Below are positions 24,925-34,238 of a stretch of DNA of 64,000 nt, piece after piece; position 1 is the first letter of the stretch, and every line of letters starts with the position of its first letter. Made by a program: the position numbers and the translations under genes. Location of the stretch: the NCBI RefSeq assembly GCF_026248685.1, contig NZ_CP111040.1, forward strand, positions 543,000 through 606,999, read 5' to 3'. The notes under the pieces were generated by a model. That model saw only the letters and a list, made by a program, of their open reading frames with translations. It had not been told where the DNA came from and ran no database searches. This stretch comes from Haladaptatus caseinilyticus (GTDB lineage Archaea > Halobacteriota > Halobacteria > Halobacteriales > Haladaptataceae).

Positions 24925-25119
24925 TGGGGTGTCAATCGACTACAATGACGACTCCGATTCTACCGGGCGTCACTAATAGTAATCAGTCGAAATACAGCGA
25001 GATGACCAGCATACCACATACCACCGAGTCTATTTCTATTATCGTACAATACAGTCTGTACAGGCCAGTAACCGGCGACAAAAATACGCAACCGAACAAC
25101 GCGCAAGACACACGTACTG

Positions 25120-26268
25120 ATGAATGAGAAAATTATCGAATTAACGAGCGATCTCATCAGGCACAAAAGCGAGAATCCACCGGGCAATGAGCACAGTGTC
25201 GCCGACTATCTCAAAGCCCGCCTGCAATCGTCACCAGTGCCGTTCGAGATCGAATCTTACGAGGTTGCCCCTGGTCGTCCAAACGTCGTCGCTCGTGTTG
25301 GAAATCCCTCGAACGGTTCCGTGCTCTTGGCGGGACATACCGACGTCGTTCCGGCGCATGCAACCGACTGGAGCGCCGATCCATACGAACCTACTGTCCA
25401 AAATGGACGTCTCGTAGGCCGCGGAGCCGCTGATATGAAAGGAGCACTCGCGGCGAAGATACTCGCAACCGAAGCGTACTACAACGAAACCGACGAACCG
25501 GGTCAAGTAATAATCGCGTTTGTCGTTGACGAAGAAGCGAACGGAGCAGGGATGAAGACCCTCGTTGATCAAGGTATCGATGCAGATGCTGCCATCATCG
25601 GTGAACCGACCGATCTCCAAGTCTGTACTGCCCAGAAAGGAGTTGTTCGCTACAAAGTGACAGTACGTGGTGAAAGCGGTCACTCTGGACGACCGGACGA
25701 CGCTATCAATGCAATCTCGGGTCTGAACCGAGTCATAGAGCGTATCGAGACGTTCGATGATCGTCTTCGTAAAGAAGAGAAACATCCATTACTGGCTCCA
25801 GAAACGATAACGGTTACCGAGGTCGAGGGCGGTATCGCTCCGAACGTGGTTCCAGATATGGCGACTGCGACGGTCGATTGGCGATTCCATCCCGGGAGGA
25901 CCGATCCAGATAAATTCGATCATCGCCTTCGGGAACTGCTTGATGGAATCAATCTCGATAACAGGCCATTGTCTATCGAATTGGGACGTACGGTCTTTGC
26001 TCGAGCCGCGGAGATTACCCCAGATCACGAGTTTGTCGATATACTGTGCGATGCGGCTCAAACGGCTGGCGTCTCTGCTGATGTAATTGGATTCAATGCG
26101 GCAACAGATGCCCGCTTTCTCATCCATGACGCAGGGGTCCCGACCGTCCTTTTCGGCCCTGGTAGCATCGAACACGACGCCCATACTGTCGATGAGTCGG
26201 TTCGGGTCACTGACCTCACAGTGACCACTGAGGCGTATCGGGTAGCGCTTACTCGCTTCCTTTCCTGA
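25120..26268 (+). CDS. M20-family metallopeptidase (ArgE/DapE/ACY1-like)
   Basis: 382-residue zinc hydrolase that cleaves N-acyl or N-carbamoyl groups or dipeptides. Metal and catalytic residues: LLAGHTDVVPA (His, Asp), GRGAADMKGALAA (bridging Asp), VDEEANGAGM (Glu-Glu), GEPTDLQVCTAQKG, and a late His in EHDAHTVDESV. The inner dimerisation domain includes RGESGHSGRPDDAINAI. Neighbouring convergent genes encode an aminotransferase and a dipeptide epimerase, consistent with peptide or N-acyl amino acid breakdown. Confidence 0.9.
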   Translation: MNEKIIELTSDLIRHKSENPPGNEHSVADYLKARLQSSPVPFEIESYEVAPGRPNVVARVGNPSNGSVLLAGHTDVVPAHATDWSADPYEPTVQNGRLVGRGAADMKGALAAKILATEAYYNETDEPGQVIIAFVVDEEANGAGMKTLVDQGIDADAAIIGEPTDLQVCTAQKGVVRYKVTVRGESGHSGRPDDAINAISGLNRVIERIETFDDRLRKEEKHPLLAPETITVTEVEGGIAPNVVPDMATATVDWRFHPGRTDPDKFDHRLRELLDGINLDNRPLSIELGRTVFARAAEITPDHEFVDILCDAAQTAGVSADVIGFNAATDARFLIHDAGVPTVLFGPGSIEHDAHTVDESVRVTDLTVTTEAYRVALTRFLS

Positions 26269-26365
26269 TCGTTCGTGTGTACCCCTTCGATCAACGAGAT
26301 CGATAATGAAATCCCGAGCTGACTCTGCTATCAGGCTATCAAAATCACACTCGATCCGAATAACA

Positions 26366-27553
26366 TCACTGATGGTCGACAGCGAATGCTTTGATACGAT
26401 CGAGCCCCTCTTCGATTCGGGATAGATTGTTCGCAAAGCTCAATCGCAGTTGTCCCTCACCAGCCTCGCCGAACCCTGCCCCTGGCGTGGTGACGACATC
26501 ATAGTCTTCAAGGAGTTCTTTTGCCATCGCAAGACTTGAGTCGCCGAATTCGGTCACGTCGATGAATACGTAGAAGGCACCTTCGGGTGATGGGCAGGAA
26601 ATCCCGTCGATGTCCGCGATTCGATCAACAACATAGTCGCGTCGCTCTTCGAATGCTGACCGCATCGCATCGACCTCGTCCATGGGACCGTTAAGTGCCG
26701 CAATCGCGGCATGCTGGGAAATACTCGAGGTGCAGGCAGTCGTGCTCTCTCGTAGGACGGTTGCCGCAGAAATCGCATCCTCAGGGCCCAATAGCCACCC
26801 AACACGCCAACCGGTCATTGCAAACGTCTTCGAACAGGATTCGACAGTCAGAACGCGATCTGGAGAATCAACATAGCCTGCAATTCCAGTCTGATACTTA
26901 CCGTACAGTAGTCGGCTATACACCTCGTCAGCGATTACGTATGCACCACGATCTACTGCGGCATCAACAATTGTTCTGACTGCATCTGGATCGGCTACCC
27001 GTCCAGTGGGATTGGACGGTGTTGCAAGCACCACTGCTGCAGTCCGATCGGTCATCGACTCGATCACTTGTTCAGGATCGAGTGAAAATCCGTCATCGGC
27101 ATCGAGTGGAACTTCAACCGGCGTTGCACCGGCCAAAATCACTTGCGTTCGGTAGTTTGGCCACGAGGGTGAGGGTAGGATAACCTCATCACCTGGATTA
27201 ACCGTTACGAGCATCGCAAGCGCAAGTGCCTCCATCGCACCAGTTGTAACGAGTACTTCCTCGGTCGGATCAACCGTGAATCCGTGGGCCGTGTCGGTCG
27301 ATTCAGCGATCGCTTCGCGTAGCGCCGGGAGACCAGCATTCGAGGTGTAATGTGTCTCCCCAGCGCTCGCTGCGTCAAAGGCTGCCTGTATGATGTGAGA
27401 AGGGGTATCGAAGTCCGGTTCGCCAATCTCGAGGTGGACGAGATCCTCATTACCCGCTGCCTCCACTCGTTTGGCGAGATCGAACATCTGCCGGATCGGT
27501 GATTGCTCAACCGCGGACATACGGTCGGCTAAACGGTTTTCAGTCATGCTCAT
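26366..27553 (-). CDS. Class I/II pyridoxal-phosphate aminotransferase
   Basis: 395-residue fold-type I aminotransferase (AspC/AlaA-like). PLP is held by Lys in ESCSKTFAMTGWRVGWLLG, with the family pattern LEIGEPDFDTPSHI at the N-terminus, YTSNAGLPALREAIAE, and LATPSNPTGRV. It overlaps the dipeptide epimerase stop-start by four bases (27550-27553), so the two form an operon: epimerised dipeptide, hydrolysis to amino acid, then transamination is a reasonable sequence of steps (inference). Confidence 0.92.
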   Translation of the reverse strand: MSMTENRLADRMSAVEQSPIRQMFDLAKRVEAAGNEDLVHLEIGEPDFDTPSHIIQAAFDAASAGETHYTSNAGLPALREAIAESTDTAHGFTVDPTEEVLVTTGAMEALALAMLVTVNPGDEVILPSPSWPNYRTQVILAGATPVEVPLDADDGFSLDPEQVIESMTDRTAAVVLATPSNPTGRVADPDAVRTIVDAAVDRGAYVIADEVYSRLLYGKYQTGIAGYVDSPDRVLTVESCSKTFAMTGWRVGWLLGPEDAISAATVLRESTTACTSSISQHAAIAALNGPMDEVDAMRSAFEERRDYVVDRIADIDGISCPSPEGAFYVFIDVTEFGDSSLAMAKELLEDYDVVTTPGAGFGEAGEGQLRLSFANNLSRIEEGLDRIKAFAVDHQ

Positions 27554-28662
27554 TGCCTCTCGATGACCCTTCGATCGGTCCGTAGTTCATCGAGGTCGTC
27601 GCGATCGATTTCGACGCCGAACCCAGGTCCTTTGACGCTGATTTCTGGAACCGAAAAATCGAGGTTAGTGATATTCGCCGTCGTCATGAACGGCCCAACC
27701 ATCTCGTTCCATATCACGTTCTCAAAGGCGAGGCAAAAATGCACTCCGGCAGCAGTCCCGACACCTCCTTCGACCATCGAACCAATCTGGGTGGGTCGGT
27801 CATCAGCTTCCGCGACGGTATTCACCCGAATCGCTTCTTCGATCCCGCCAGTCTTCATCAACTTGATGTTGTAGATGTCGCCAGCCCCACGATTCACGAG
27901 GGCAAGACAGTCGCTGGCTGTTTCGACCGACTCATCCGGCATCACCGGAATATCGACACGATCACGGAGTGCAATGAGGTCATCGACGTTTTCCTTGACG
28001 ACTGGTTGCTCGATCACGTCAAGGTATTCAGTGATCTCCCGAAGTGCACAAAGGGCTGTCTTTGCGTCTCCCCACCCCTGGTTAGCATCTGCTTTGAGAC
28101 TCACCGATTCTGGAACCGCTGCGGCGATCTGTTTTACCCGTTCGATATCGGTTTCTGGCTTGCTGCCGACCTTGATTTTTATCTGCTCATATCCAGCTTC
28201 GACAGCATCGATTGCGTCTGCTACCATCTCATCCGGATCTTTTATTGATAATACTTTGGGCACGTCAATCACCGGCTCCGTGGCATTACCCCCTAATAGT
28301 TGGTACAACGGCATCTCAGCAGCTTTCCCCCGGATATCTTGGAGCGCAAGTTCGATCCCAGCGTGAGCTGTTCGCGAGCCATCAACGAGGGCCGCCATAT
28401 CGCCCACGATTCGTTCGATGTTGAGCGGATTCGTGTCGAGGATGAGTGGTGCAAGAACATCCTCGATCACAGCCGCGGTCGATCGTTGGGTTTCACCGGT
28501 CACCTCGTAAGCGGGAGCTGCCTCTCCCAACCCTGTAATTCCAACGTCGGTTTCGATCTCGATGAGGACGCGCTCAAGCTCAGGAATCGGTTTGAGCGCG
28601 GTTACAAACGGCTCTTCGAGGGGGATGTCGTATTGGTGGACAGTCACTCGCTCTATGCGCAT
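27550..28662 (-). CDS. Dipeptide epimerase (enolase superfamily, MLE subgroup)
   Basis: 370 residues from the ATG at 28662 (MRIERVTVHQYDIPLEEPF); the frame before it is not protein-like. It has the acid/base KxK in YEQIKIKVGSKPE, metal ligands in LKADANQGWG (Asp), DVIEQPVVKEN (Glu) and PVMPDESVETA (Asp), and the second catalytic Lys in YNIKLMKTGGIEEA. These predict racemisation at one residue of a dipeptide such as L-Ala-D/L-Glu. Exact substrate not determinable. Confidence 0.9.
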   Translation of the reverse strand: MRIERVTVHQYDIPLEEPFVTALKPIPELERVLIEIETDVGITGLGEAAPAYEVTGETQRSTAAVIEDVLAPLILDTNPLNIERIVGDMAALVDGSRTAHAGIELALQDIRGKAAEMPLYQLLGGNATEPVIDVPKVLSIKDPDEMVADAIDAVEAGYEQIKIKVGSKPETDIERVKQIAAAVPESVSLKADANQGWGDAKTALCALREITEYLDVIEQPVVKENVDDLIALRDRVDIPVMPDESVETASDCLALVNRGAGDIYNIKLMKTGGIEEAIRVNTVAEADDRPTQIGSMVEGGVGTAAGVHFCLAFENVIWNEMVGPFMTTANITNLDFSVPEISVKGPGFGVEIDRDDLDELRTDRRVIERQ

Positions 28663-28795
28663 AGGTACCACTACTACAGATGGGGGGATCCTTGAAGACT
28701 CGTTCGCCCAAGCTTCATTGTAGAAGAGACACACACTGGTTGATCGGCGCCGTGTCGCAGCATATATTCAATACACAGATCGTTGAACCTCGTCT

Positions 28796-29950
28796 ATGGA
28801 ATTCGCAGCATGGTGTTTCCCCTGGGATCTACTTGACGAGGGTGTCGAGAACGTTGTAGACCGGTTAGCAGATATTGGCATTAGCGAGGTCAACTTAGCG
28901 ACCAATTACCACCATGTGCAGGCGTTTCTACCACATAACCCAAAGCGCCGTACGATCTTCGCTCGTTCGAGCTCCTATTTCCAACCAACCGACGACTACG
29001 GGCGGCTCACACCAATTCCATACGAAGGAATGAACGGAGACGATTGGCTGGAAAGGATCGACAGTGAACTCGCAACAACGGATCTGTCACTCAATTCTTG
29101 GACGGTCGGGTGTCACAACTCACGGCTCGGCCTGCAGTATCCGGATGTGACGTTACAGACACCATATGGAGATTCACTGGCGTTCGGACTTTGTCCGTCA
29201 AACCCTTCGGTGCAGGAATATCTCCGCTCCCTGCTGACCGATCTCGATGAACGAGCATCCTTTGAACGAATCGAACTCGAGTCGTTTGATTACTTCCATG
29301 GTCGTGGGTTTGGCTGGCATCACGATAAATTTCACACAGATCTCGGCCGTCTCGGAGAATTCCTCTTTGGGCTTTGCTTTTGCGATCACTGTCAGGCAAC
29401 CGCATCAAGTACTGGCATTGATACCAAAGCGGTTCGCAAGACCTGTGTCGCTACGATCAATGCGATTGCCGAGGGGATACTTCCTGCCGATTTCGATCTC
29501 ACCAGTTGGTTTCGCGCACACCCAGATGTCGCCGAGTACACTGCTGTTCGGACTGACACCCTCGCAAACCTTTTTGCTGAGTTTCGTGCAATCGTCGAAG
29601 CCGATCTCGGCTACTATGCTGGCTTGATCAACATTGCAGACACGTGGATGCATGGGGCCGATCTCTCGAAACTATCCTCTCATCTCGACTTTATTACGGT
29701 TACCGCCTACGAATCCTCATCGACGGCCGTTCTCGACGAGTTTCGAACGGCGCACACGCTCGCCCCTGATGCGGAGTTGCACGTCGGAATCCTTCCCGGG
29801 CACCCGGTCATTCATGACCCCCAATCGGTGGCAGAAATCATTGATGCGCTGGCTAACGAGGGTGTTCCACGGGTATCGTTCTACAATTATGGATTGCTGC
29901 CGGAACGAAATCTCAATTGGATCGCCAACGCGACTGAACCTTATCGATGA
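28796..29950 (+). CDS. Putative TIM-barrel protein of unknown function
   Basis: 384 residues, not matched to a named family by eye. Repeating beta-alpha units suggest a (beta/alpha)8 barrel: MEFAAWCFPWDLL, ISEVNLATNYHHVQAFLPH, LSLNSWTVGCHNS, ERIELESFDYFHGRGF, LDFITVTAYESS and VPRVSFYNYGLLPE; this resembles glycoside-hydrolase-like barrels used for sugar enzymes. A Cys/His motif FGLCFCDHC may bind metal. Candidate acids are ELES and TAYES. It lies 134 bp from the divergent epimerase, among genes for small-molecule breakdown. Confidence 0.6.
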   Translation: MEFAAWCFPWDLLDEGVENVVDRLADIGISEVNLATNYHHVQAFLPHNPKRRTIFARSSSYFQPTDDYGRLTPIPYEGMNGDDWLERIDSELATTDLSLNSWTVGCHNSRLGLQYPDVTLQTPYGDSLAFGLCPSNPSVQEYLRSLLTDLDERASFERIELESFDYFHGRGFGWHHDKFHTDLGRLGEFLFGLCFCDHCQATASSTGIDTKAVRKTCVATINAIAEGILPADFDLTSWFRAHPDVAEYTAVRTDTLANLFAEFRAIVEADLGYYAGLINIADTWMHGADLSKLSSHLDFITVTAYESSSTAVLDEFRTAHTLAPDAELHVGILPGHPVIHDPQSVAEIIDALANEGVPRVSFYNYGLLPERNLNWIANATEPYR

Positions 29951-30001
29951 ATCAGCGGACAGACGCCCGTGGACAGTTAGGGGGACTCCGCTCATGTTCA
30001 C

Positions 30002-30979
30002 CTATTTTTGAAATTGCGGGAGAATCTCGTTCGCAAACCGACGGACGCTGTCCATACCCGTTTGCCCATCCATTCCCGGGAATTGCGTCCGGAAGATCAA
30101 ATGGTCGACGCCGATGTCTCGATATGTCGCGACCATCTCTGCTACTTCGCTGACCGTCCCGATCATCGTCTGTTCTTCGATGTCCTCGAAGCCTGGTCGC
30201 CCTGTGAATTCTGGATTTCCCCATTTGATGTATTTTTCAGTGAGGTCGAGTAGATACGGATCGACCGCATCGTAGGCAGCCTCGGTCGTCTCACCGACAA
30301 AGCCGTCGACCATGATCGTCACATTGCCTTCATCAGGATCCTTGCCAAACTCTTCTAACGACTCGCGATACAGCTGAATATCGCGTTCGAGATCCTCCGG
30401 AATGGTTACCGCAGCAGTGAACCCGTCACAACGGTAAGCCGCCCGCTTGATTGCCACGCTGGCGTTTCCACCACCCCAGAACTTCGGTCGGGGATTCTGT
30501 ACTGGCGTAGGTCGAACAAAGCCATCTTCAAATTGGTAATAGTCTCCACTATGGTCAAAGCGCTCTCCCTTTAGCAGTCGCTTGAGGATTTCCAACCCCT
30601 CGATGAATCGTGGAACACGCTGATCCATCGGGACGCCGAAATTGACGAGTTCGCTCTCGCGGTACCCGAGGGAGACTCCCCACCGAGTCCTCCCGTCCAT
30701 TAGGTTATCGATGGCGCTGATGCGCTCGGCGAGGTGGATCGGGTGGTAAATAGGCAGAATGAGAATATTCGCCATTAAATCGATTTGGTCGACACGAGCG
30801 GCCATTGCCGTGAGACAGGAAAAGGCATCATAGAAACCGTCGTCGTAGAAATGACGTTCGCCGACTGCTGCGGTGTCATATCCTAGTGTTTCAATTTCGG
30901 TCGTCTGCTCTAGCATTTCCTCGAACGAAAAGTCCGTTCGACGGTCATCGTACTGATTGAGATATACCCCGAATTCCAT
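30002..30979 (-). CDS. LLM-class flavin-dependent monooxygenase
   Basis: 325-residue luciferase-like barrel. Family marks: MEFGVYLNQYDDRRTDFSFE, YDTAAVGERHFYDDGFYD, ANILILPIYHPIHLAERIS, RTRWGVSLGYRESELVNFGV and the C-terminal DVGVDHLIFRTQFPGMDG. It would use FMNH2 or F420H2; no partner reductase is adjacent. Possible role is oxidative attack on a heterocycle brought in by the neighbouring permease. Confidence 0.9.
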   Translation of the reverse strand: MEFGVYLNQYDDRRTDFSFEEMLEQTTEIETLGYDTAAVGERHFYDDGFYDAFSCLTAMAARVDQIDLMANILILPIYHPIHLAERISAIDNLMDGRTRWGVSLGYRESELVNFGVPMDQRVPRFIEGLEILKRLLKGERFDHSGDYYQFEDGFVRPTPVQNPRPKFWGGGNASVAIKRAAYRCDGFTAAVTIPEDLERDIQLYRESLEEFGKDPDEGNVTIMVDGFVGETTEAAYDAVDPYLLDLTEKYIKWGNPEFTGRPGFEDIEEQTMIGTVSEVAEMVATYRDIGVDHLIFRTQFPGMDGQTGMDSVRRFANEILPQFQK

Positions 30980-31091
30980 GCTCGTAACTTCGACCCAATC
31001 GTCAATAATTATTGCTTAGGTTGTCTTCGCCAGTTTGATGGACGTAAAATCACTGAAAACCCGTCAAAAGTGATGGAAACACGGTCTCAGT

Positions 31092-32450
31092 TCAATCAGC
31101 AGTTCGAGTATCGGTTGGGACCCGGTTGCGAATCCACCCCTCAATTGGGTTCTTGAGTGTGTAGTAGATGACTCCGGCGACAACTGCGCTGGTTAGTGCC
31201 GGAACAAGATAGGGAGCCCCCGCAAGACCAGGGATCCATCCGTTTGCCCAGATTGCATAGATTGCACCGACGAACCACGCAATTATGGCAGCAGGATGCC
31301 AACCATGTAGATACCAGTATTTACCGCCACGCTGGAAAAGGGCCTGATCGTCGATCCCGTGTTCGAACACATAGTAGTGGACGAGCATCACCCCAGTCGT
31401 CGGAACAAGTGTAATCGTCAGTGCTCCCAGGAAGGCTTCGATACCACCGAAACTAAAGATACCTATGATTGCCAGTATCGTTCCGATGGCACCAGTGAGC
31501 ATCGTCATATTCACACGTTTCATACCCGTGAGTTGGGAAAGAGCGATTCCACCGACGTAGACGTTGGTCACGTTTGTCGTCCACGAACCGGCGATAAGGA
31601 GTATCAGTCCGACCCATCCGAGGCCGAGCTTGACCATGATATTCACTGGATTCCAATCACCTGCCGCGATTGCTGCGAGGATACCAATTACAGCTAAAGC
31701 GATACCAAAAACGATCCACGCAAGTGTCGCACCCCACGACGGCTTCTTCGGGTCCACAGGTGTGCCGTAGCGACCGTAATCCATGGCAACGATAAAGAAT
31801 GCCGCTGTCGCAGCAGGGAAGACATTCAGTGCCACCCAGAACGACATTCCGCTCCCACCACCGCCTTCCAAATTGAGCCCATATTGTGTGAGTATTTGAT
31901 ACACTACGAGCGCGAGCAAAACAGTCATGACTGGCACTGCGATCTTGTTCAGCACTTCGATCCACTCATAGCCAAAAATCGCAACTGACGCCATCACGAG
32001 CCCAAGCACTAATGCAAGAATCTCAAACATATATGGGAAGCGGATGCCGAAATTAGTGAGAATTCCTTGCGTACTAGCTGCGACAATGCCGGTCTGAACA
32101 CCAAACCATCCGACTGTCGCTAGTACGACTGCCAGCGAGGGAATTGCGCGTCCGTTAATACCGAACGCGGCCCGCATAGCAGTTGTTCCTGCTGTTCCTT
32201 CTTCAGAGGCAATGTACGTCCCGTAATAGACGATGATTCCGACCAGAATGATGCTTACGACGACAGCAGCGATACCAATCCACAGTCCAGCTCCGACGGT
32301 CAATGAGCCCAGAAGGAAATTGGTGATAACGATACTGAAACCGGCCCAAATGGTGAATATTTGCCAAAATCCGCGTGTTCTTTCTGACTCCGGGATGATA
32401 TTTACTCCTTCTGTTTCGATTAGTGGCATTGCACTGCCTAGTCGAGACAT
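31092..32450 (-). CDS. NCS1-family permease (cytosine/purine/hydantoin type)
   Basis: About 453 residues from MSRLGSAM (32450), or 446 from MPLIETEG (32429); the first 23 codons of the longer frame are doubtful. About twelve membrane segments with the NCS1 pattern FWQIFTIWAGFSIVITNFLL, GLWIGIAAVVVSIILVGII and TAMRAAFGINGRAIPSLAVV. Substrate probably a nucleobase or related ring; next to the LLM monooxygenase, with which it may form a catabolic pair. Confidence 0.88.
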   Translation of the reverse strand: MSRLGSAMPLIETEGVNIIPESERTRGFWQIFTIWAGFSIVITNFLLGSLTVGAGLWIGIAAVVVSIILVGIIVYYGTYIASEEGTAGTTAMRAAFGINGRAIPSLAVVLATVGWFGVQTGIVAASTQGILTNFGIRFPYMFEILALVLGLVMASVAIFGYEWIEVLNKIAVPVMTVLLALVVYQILTQYGLNLEGGGGSGMSFWVALNVFPAATAAFFIVAMDYGRYGTPVDPKKPSWGATLAWIVFGIALAVIGILAAIAAGDWNPVNIMVKLGLGWVGLILLIAGSWTTNVTNVYVGGIALSQLTGMKRVNMTMLTGAIGTILAIIGIFSFGGIEAFLGALTITLVPTTGVMLVHYYVFEHGIDDQALFQRGGKYWYLHGWHPAAIIAWFVGAIYAIWANGWIPGLAGAPYLVPALTSAVVAGVIYYTLKNPIEGWIRNRVPTDTRTAD

Positions 32451-33276
32451 ACAGCAAAAAACATTAGGGATAATTATTGAGACGGTAGCTGATACCGGTT
32501 GCCACCTAAGGTTTTTCAATTCGACCTATCGATGGACTATTCCCATGACCTGTTGGAGTAAGCTGCTGGCACATAACGGTCTCAGCATACACCATAGAAT
32601 CCCGTTCTAACCATCCCTGGAACGTCACCTACTCGATGTCGTCTAGCTAAAAACTCGATGCTGTAGTGGGTCACTCCAGGTCGAGGAAGACGACGGCCAC
32701 TGACCGAATTCTCGTTTAAGTGATTCTCGCGATAAGGAATAGATACGAGGAAGATTTTCGAGGACTGCAGATATCTGTTTGAATCCTTGCAATCGCTCCT
32801 ACATCACGTACGAGCTTGCGTTGGTTAGTAGTTCATACTAACTCTCTGAGACTCCATCGCTGTAACACGACCACAGATAGCGTCCGAATTTCAACCACTA
32901 GGAGAGTGAACTCATCCAAATGCGTTTAGTGGCTGTACTATTGGTACGACTTCACCGTCGAGAACACCTTTGACCTATCGGTCGAAACCGTCGACTAGAA
33001 AGTCTCAAACCGAGCGCAACAACAGGTAGGCGTCACCAAATACGATCTAGAAACGGACAAAAAGTGGATGAAAACCAGCAGAGGGCTGCTCGAGTGATAT
33101 TGACCGTTTGACCCTCAGTGTGATATTGATACGCACTCTCATACAGCTATATAATGATCATTCGTATCTTTTTCATCAATAGCCAGAGCATGTTTATAAC
33201 TACCGTCCATAGCACAGATGAAGTACTCACGAGGGGGGGTTCGAATGTGGGGGCTTCAAAACGAGAGTAAGACACA
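32451..33276. other. Long intergenic stretch, no gene recognised
   Basis: About 800 bp. Short runs (for example YDFTVENTFDLSVETVD near 32945-32997) look like decayed coding sequence but cannot be named. No terminal repeats were identified. Confidence 0.4.
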
Positions 33277-33567
33277 ATGGGAGAGAGCAATGCTAATATA
33301 CCAAGCGGCAATCGAAGTAGAGCAGCGAGACCATCCATTACTGTCCGCATTCAGGAAGCGATTGCGGCACGAAAACAGTCTGAATGGAGTGACTGTCCGC
33401 CGCTGTACGACGTTATTGACCCAGATGCACTCGATAGATTGTTTGTGCCTACACAAACAGGCACCGGACGCCAGGGAACAGTGACCTTTCAGTACTGTGG
33501 TTATCAGGTAACAGTCAACAGTGACAGAACGGTGGATCTCGATCCAATCAACGCAGACGAGAGCTGA
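33277..33567 (+). CDS. Single HalOD1-domain protein
   Basis: 96 residues: a Ser/Arg-rich leader then the HalOD1 core (VRIQEAIAARKQSEWSDCPP, LYDVIDPDALDRLFVPTQTG, VTFQYCGYQVTVNSDRTVDL). Stand-alone HalOD1 proteins are frequent in haloarchaea and are thought to be signal outputs. Start at 33277 gives the usual length. Confidence 0.8.
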   Translation: MGESNANIPSGNRSRAARPSITVRIQEAIAARKQSEWSDCPPLYDVIDPDALDRLFVPTQTGTGRQGTVTFQYCGYQVTVNSDRTVDLDPINADES

Positions 33568-33849
33568 TCTTCTATCACTATTTCTTAGCTGAAAGTTGGT
33601 TTTGCACATCCCGAATTGTTTGGATTTTAGCGCGCTAGTACCAGTCAACAGGACACATTCCTCAAGATGCCACAGCTATCCCACAGTCGATTAAATCTAT
33701 TCGACGAATGAGCGATTGTGTTCCTTGATTGGTCCAATACTACAGATCAACGGTGGTCCATATGTGAAGAACGCGATCTTCCACGGAGGGAGTTGCGAGT
33801 TCCTCGCCCAAGTGACCAAGATGGTTTGGATGAATTGTCCTTGAATACA

Positions 33850-34194
33850 TAGCGGTCATTGTTGAGTTGTCTCTTCCCTCAGAGAACTTCCCTTTGGGAA
33901 CGATGCTGACCGCCAGAACAAATCTATATTGAGTTTGAGCGGATTGTCCCCGTCGGAGCCGACGCTGTCCCGATTTTCTGGGCGTGGAATGGTGACTTAG
34001 ATGCCTTTGACCAACGAGTTCAGAAGGATCCAAGGGTCGAGCAGTTCGTCGAAATCGATCGTGTCGGCGATCGCCGATTATATCTATTGAATTGGGATAT
34101 TCCACCTGGTGCCTTTCTCGAAAGCCTCACCAGCGCTGAAGGGACCATTCGGGATACACATGGATATGGCGACCACGATTGGAAATTCGAATAA
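33850..34194 (+). pseudogene. Bacterio-opsin-activator-type regulator, frameshifted and truncated
   Basis: Reads AVIVELSLPSENFPLGTMLT, then after a frameshift near 33925 IEFERIVPVGADAVPIFWAW, FVEIDRVGDRRLYLLNWDIP and GAFLESLTSAEGTIRDTHGY to a stop. This is the N-terminal domain typical of Bat/HTH-10 regulators (TrmB-like sensing domain); the middle domain and HTH-10 at the C-terminus are absent. The expected start reads ATA before GCGGTC. Confidence 0.65.
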
Positions 34195-34238
34195 CGTCAG
34201 AAATAATCAAGGAGGATGAATACTAATCAGAAATATAT

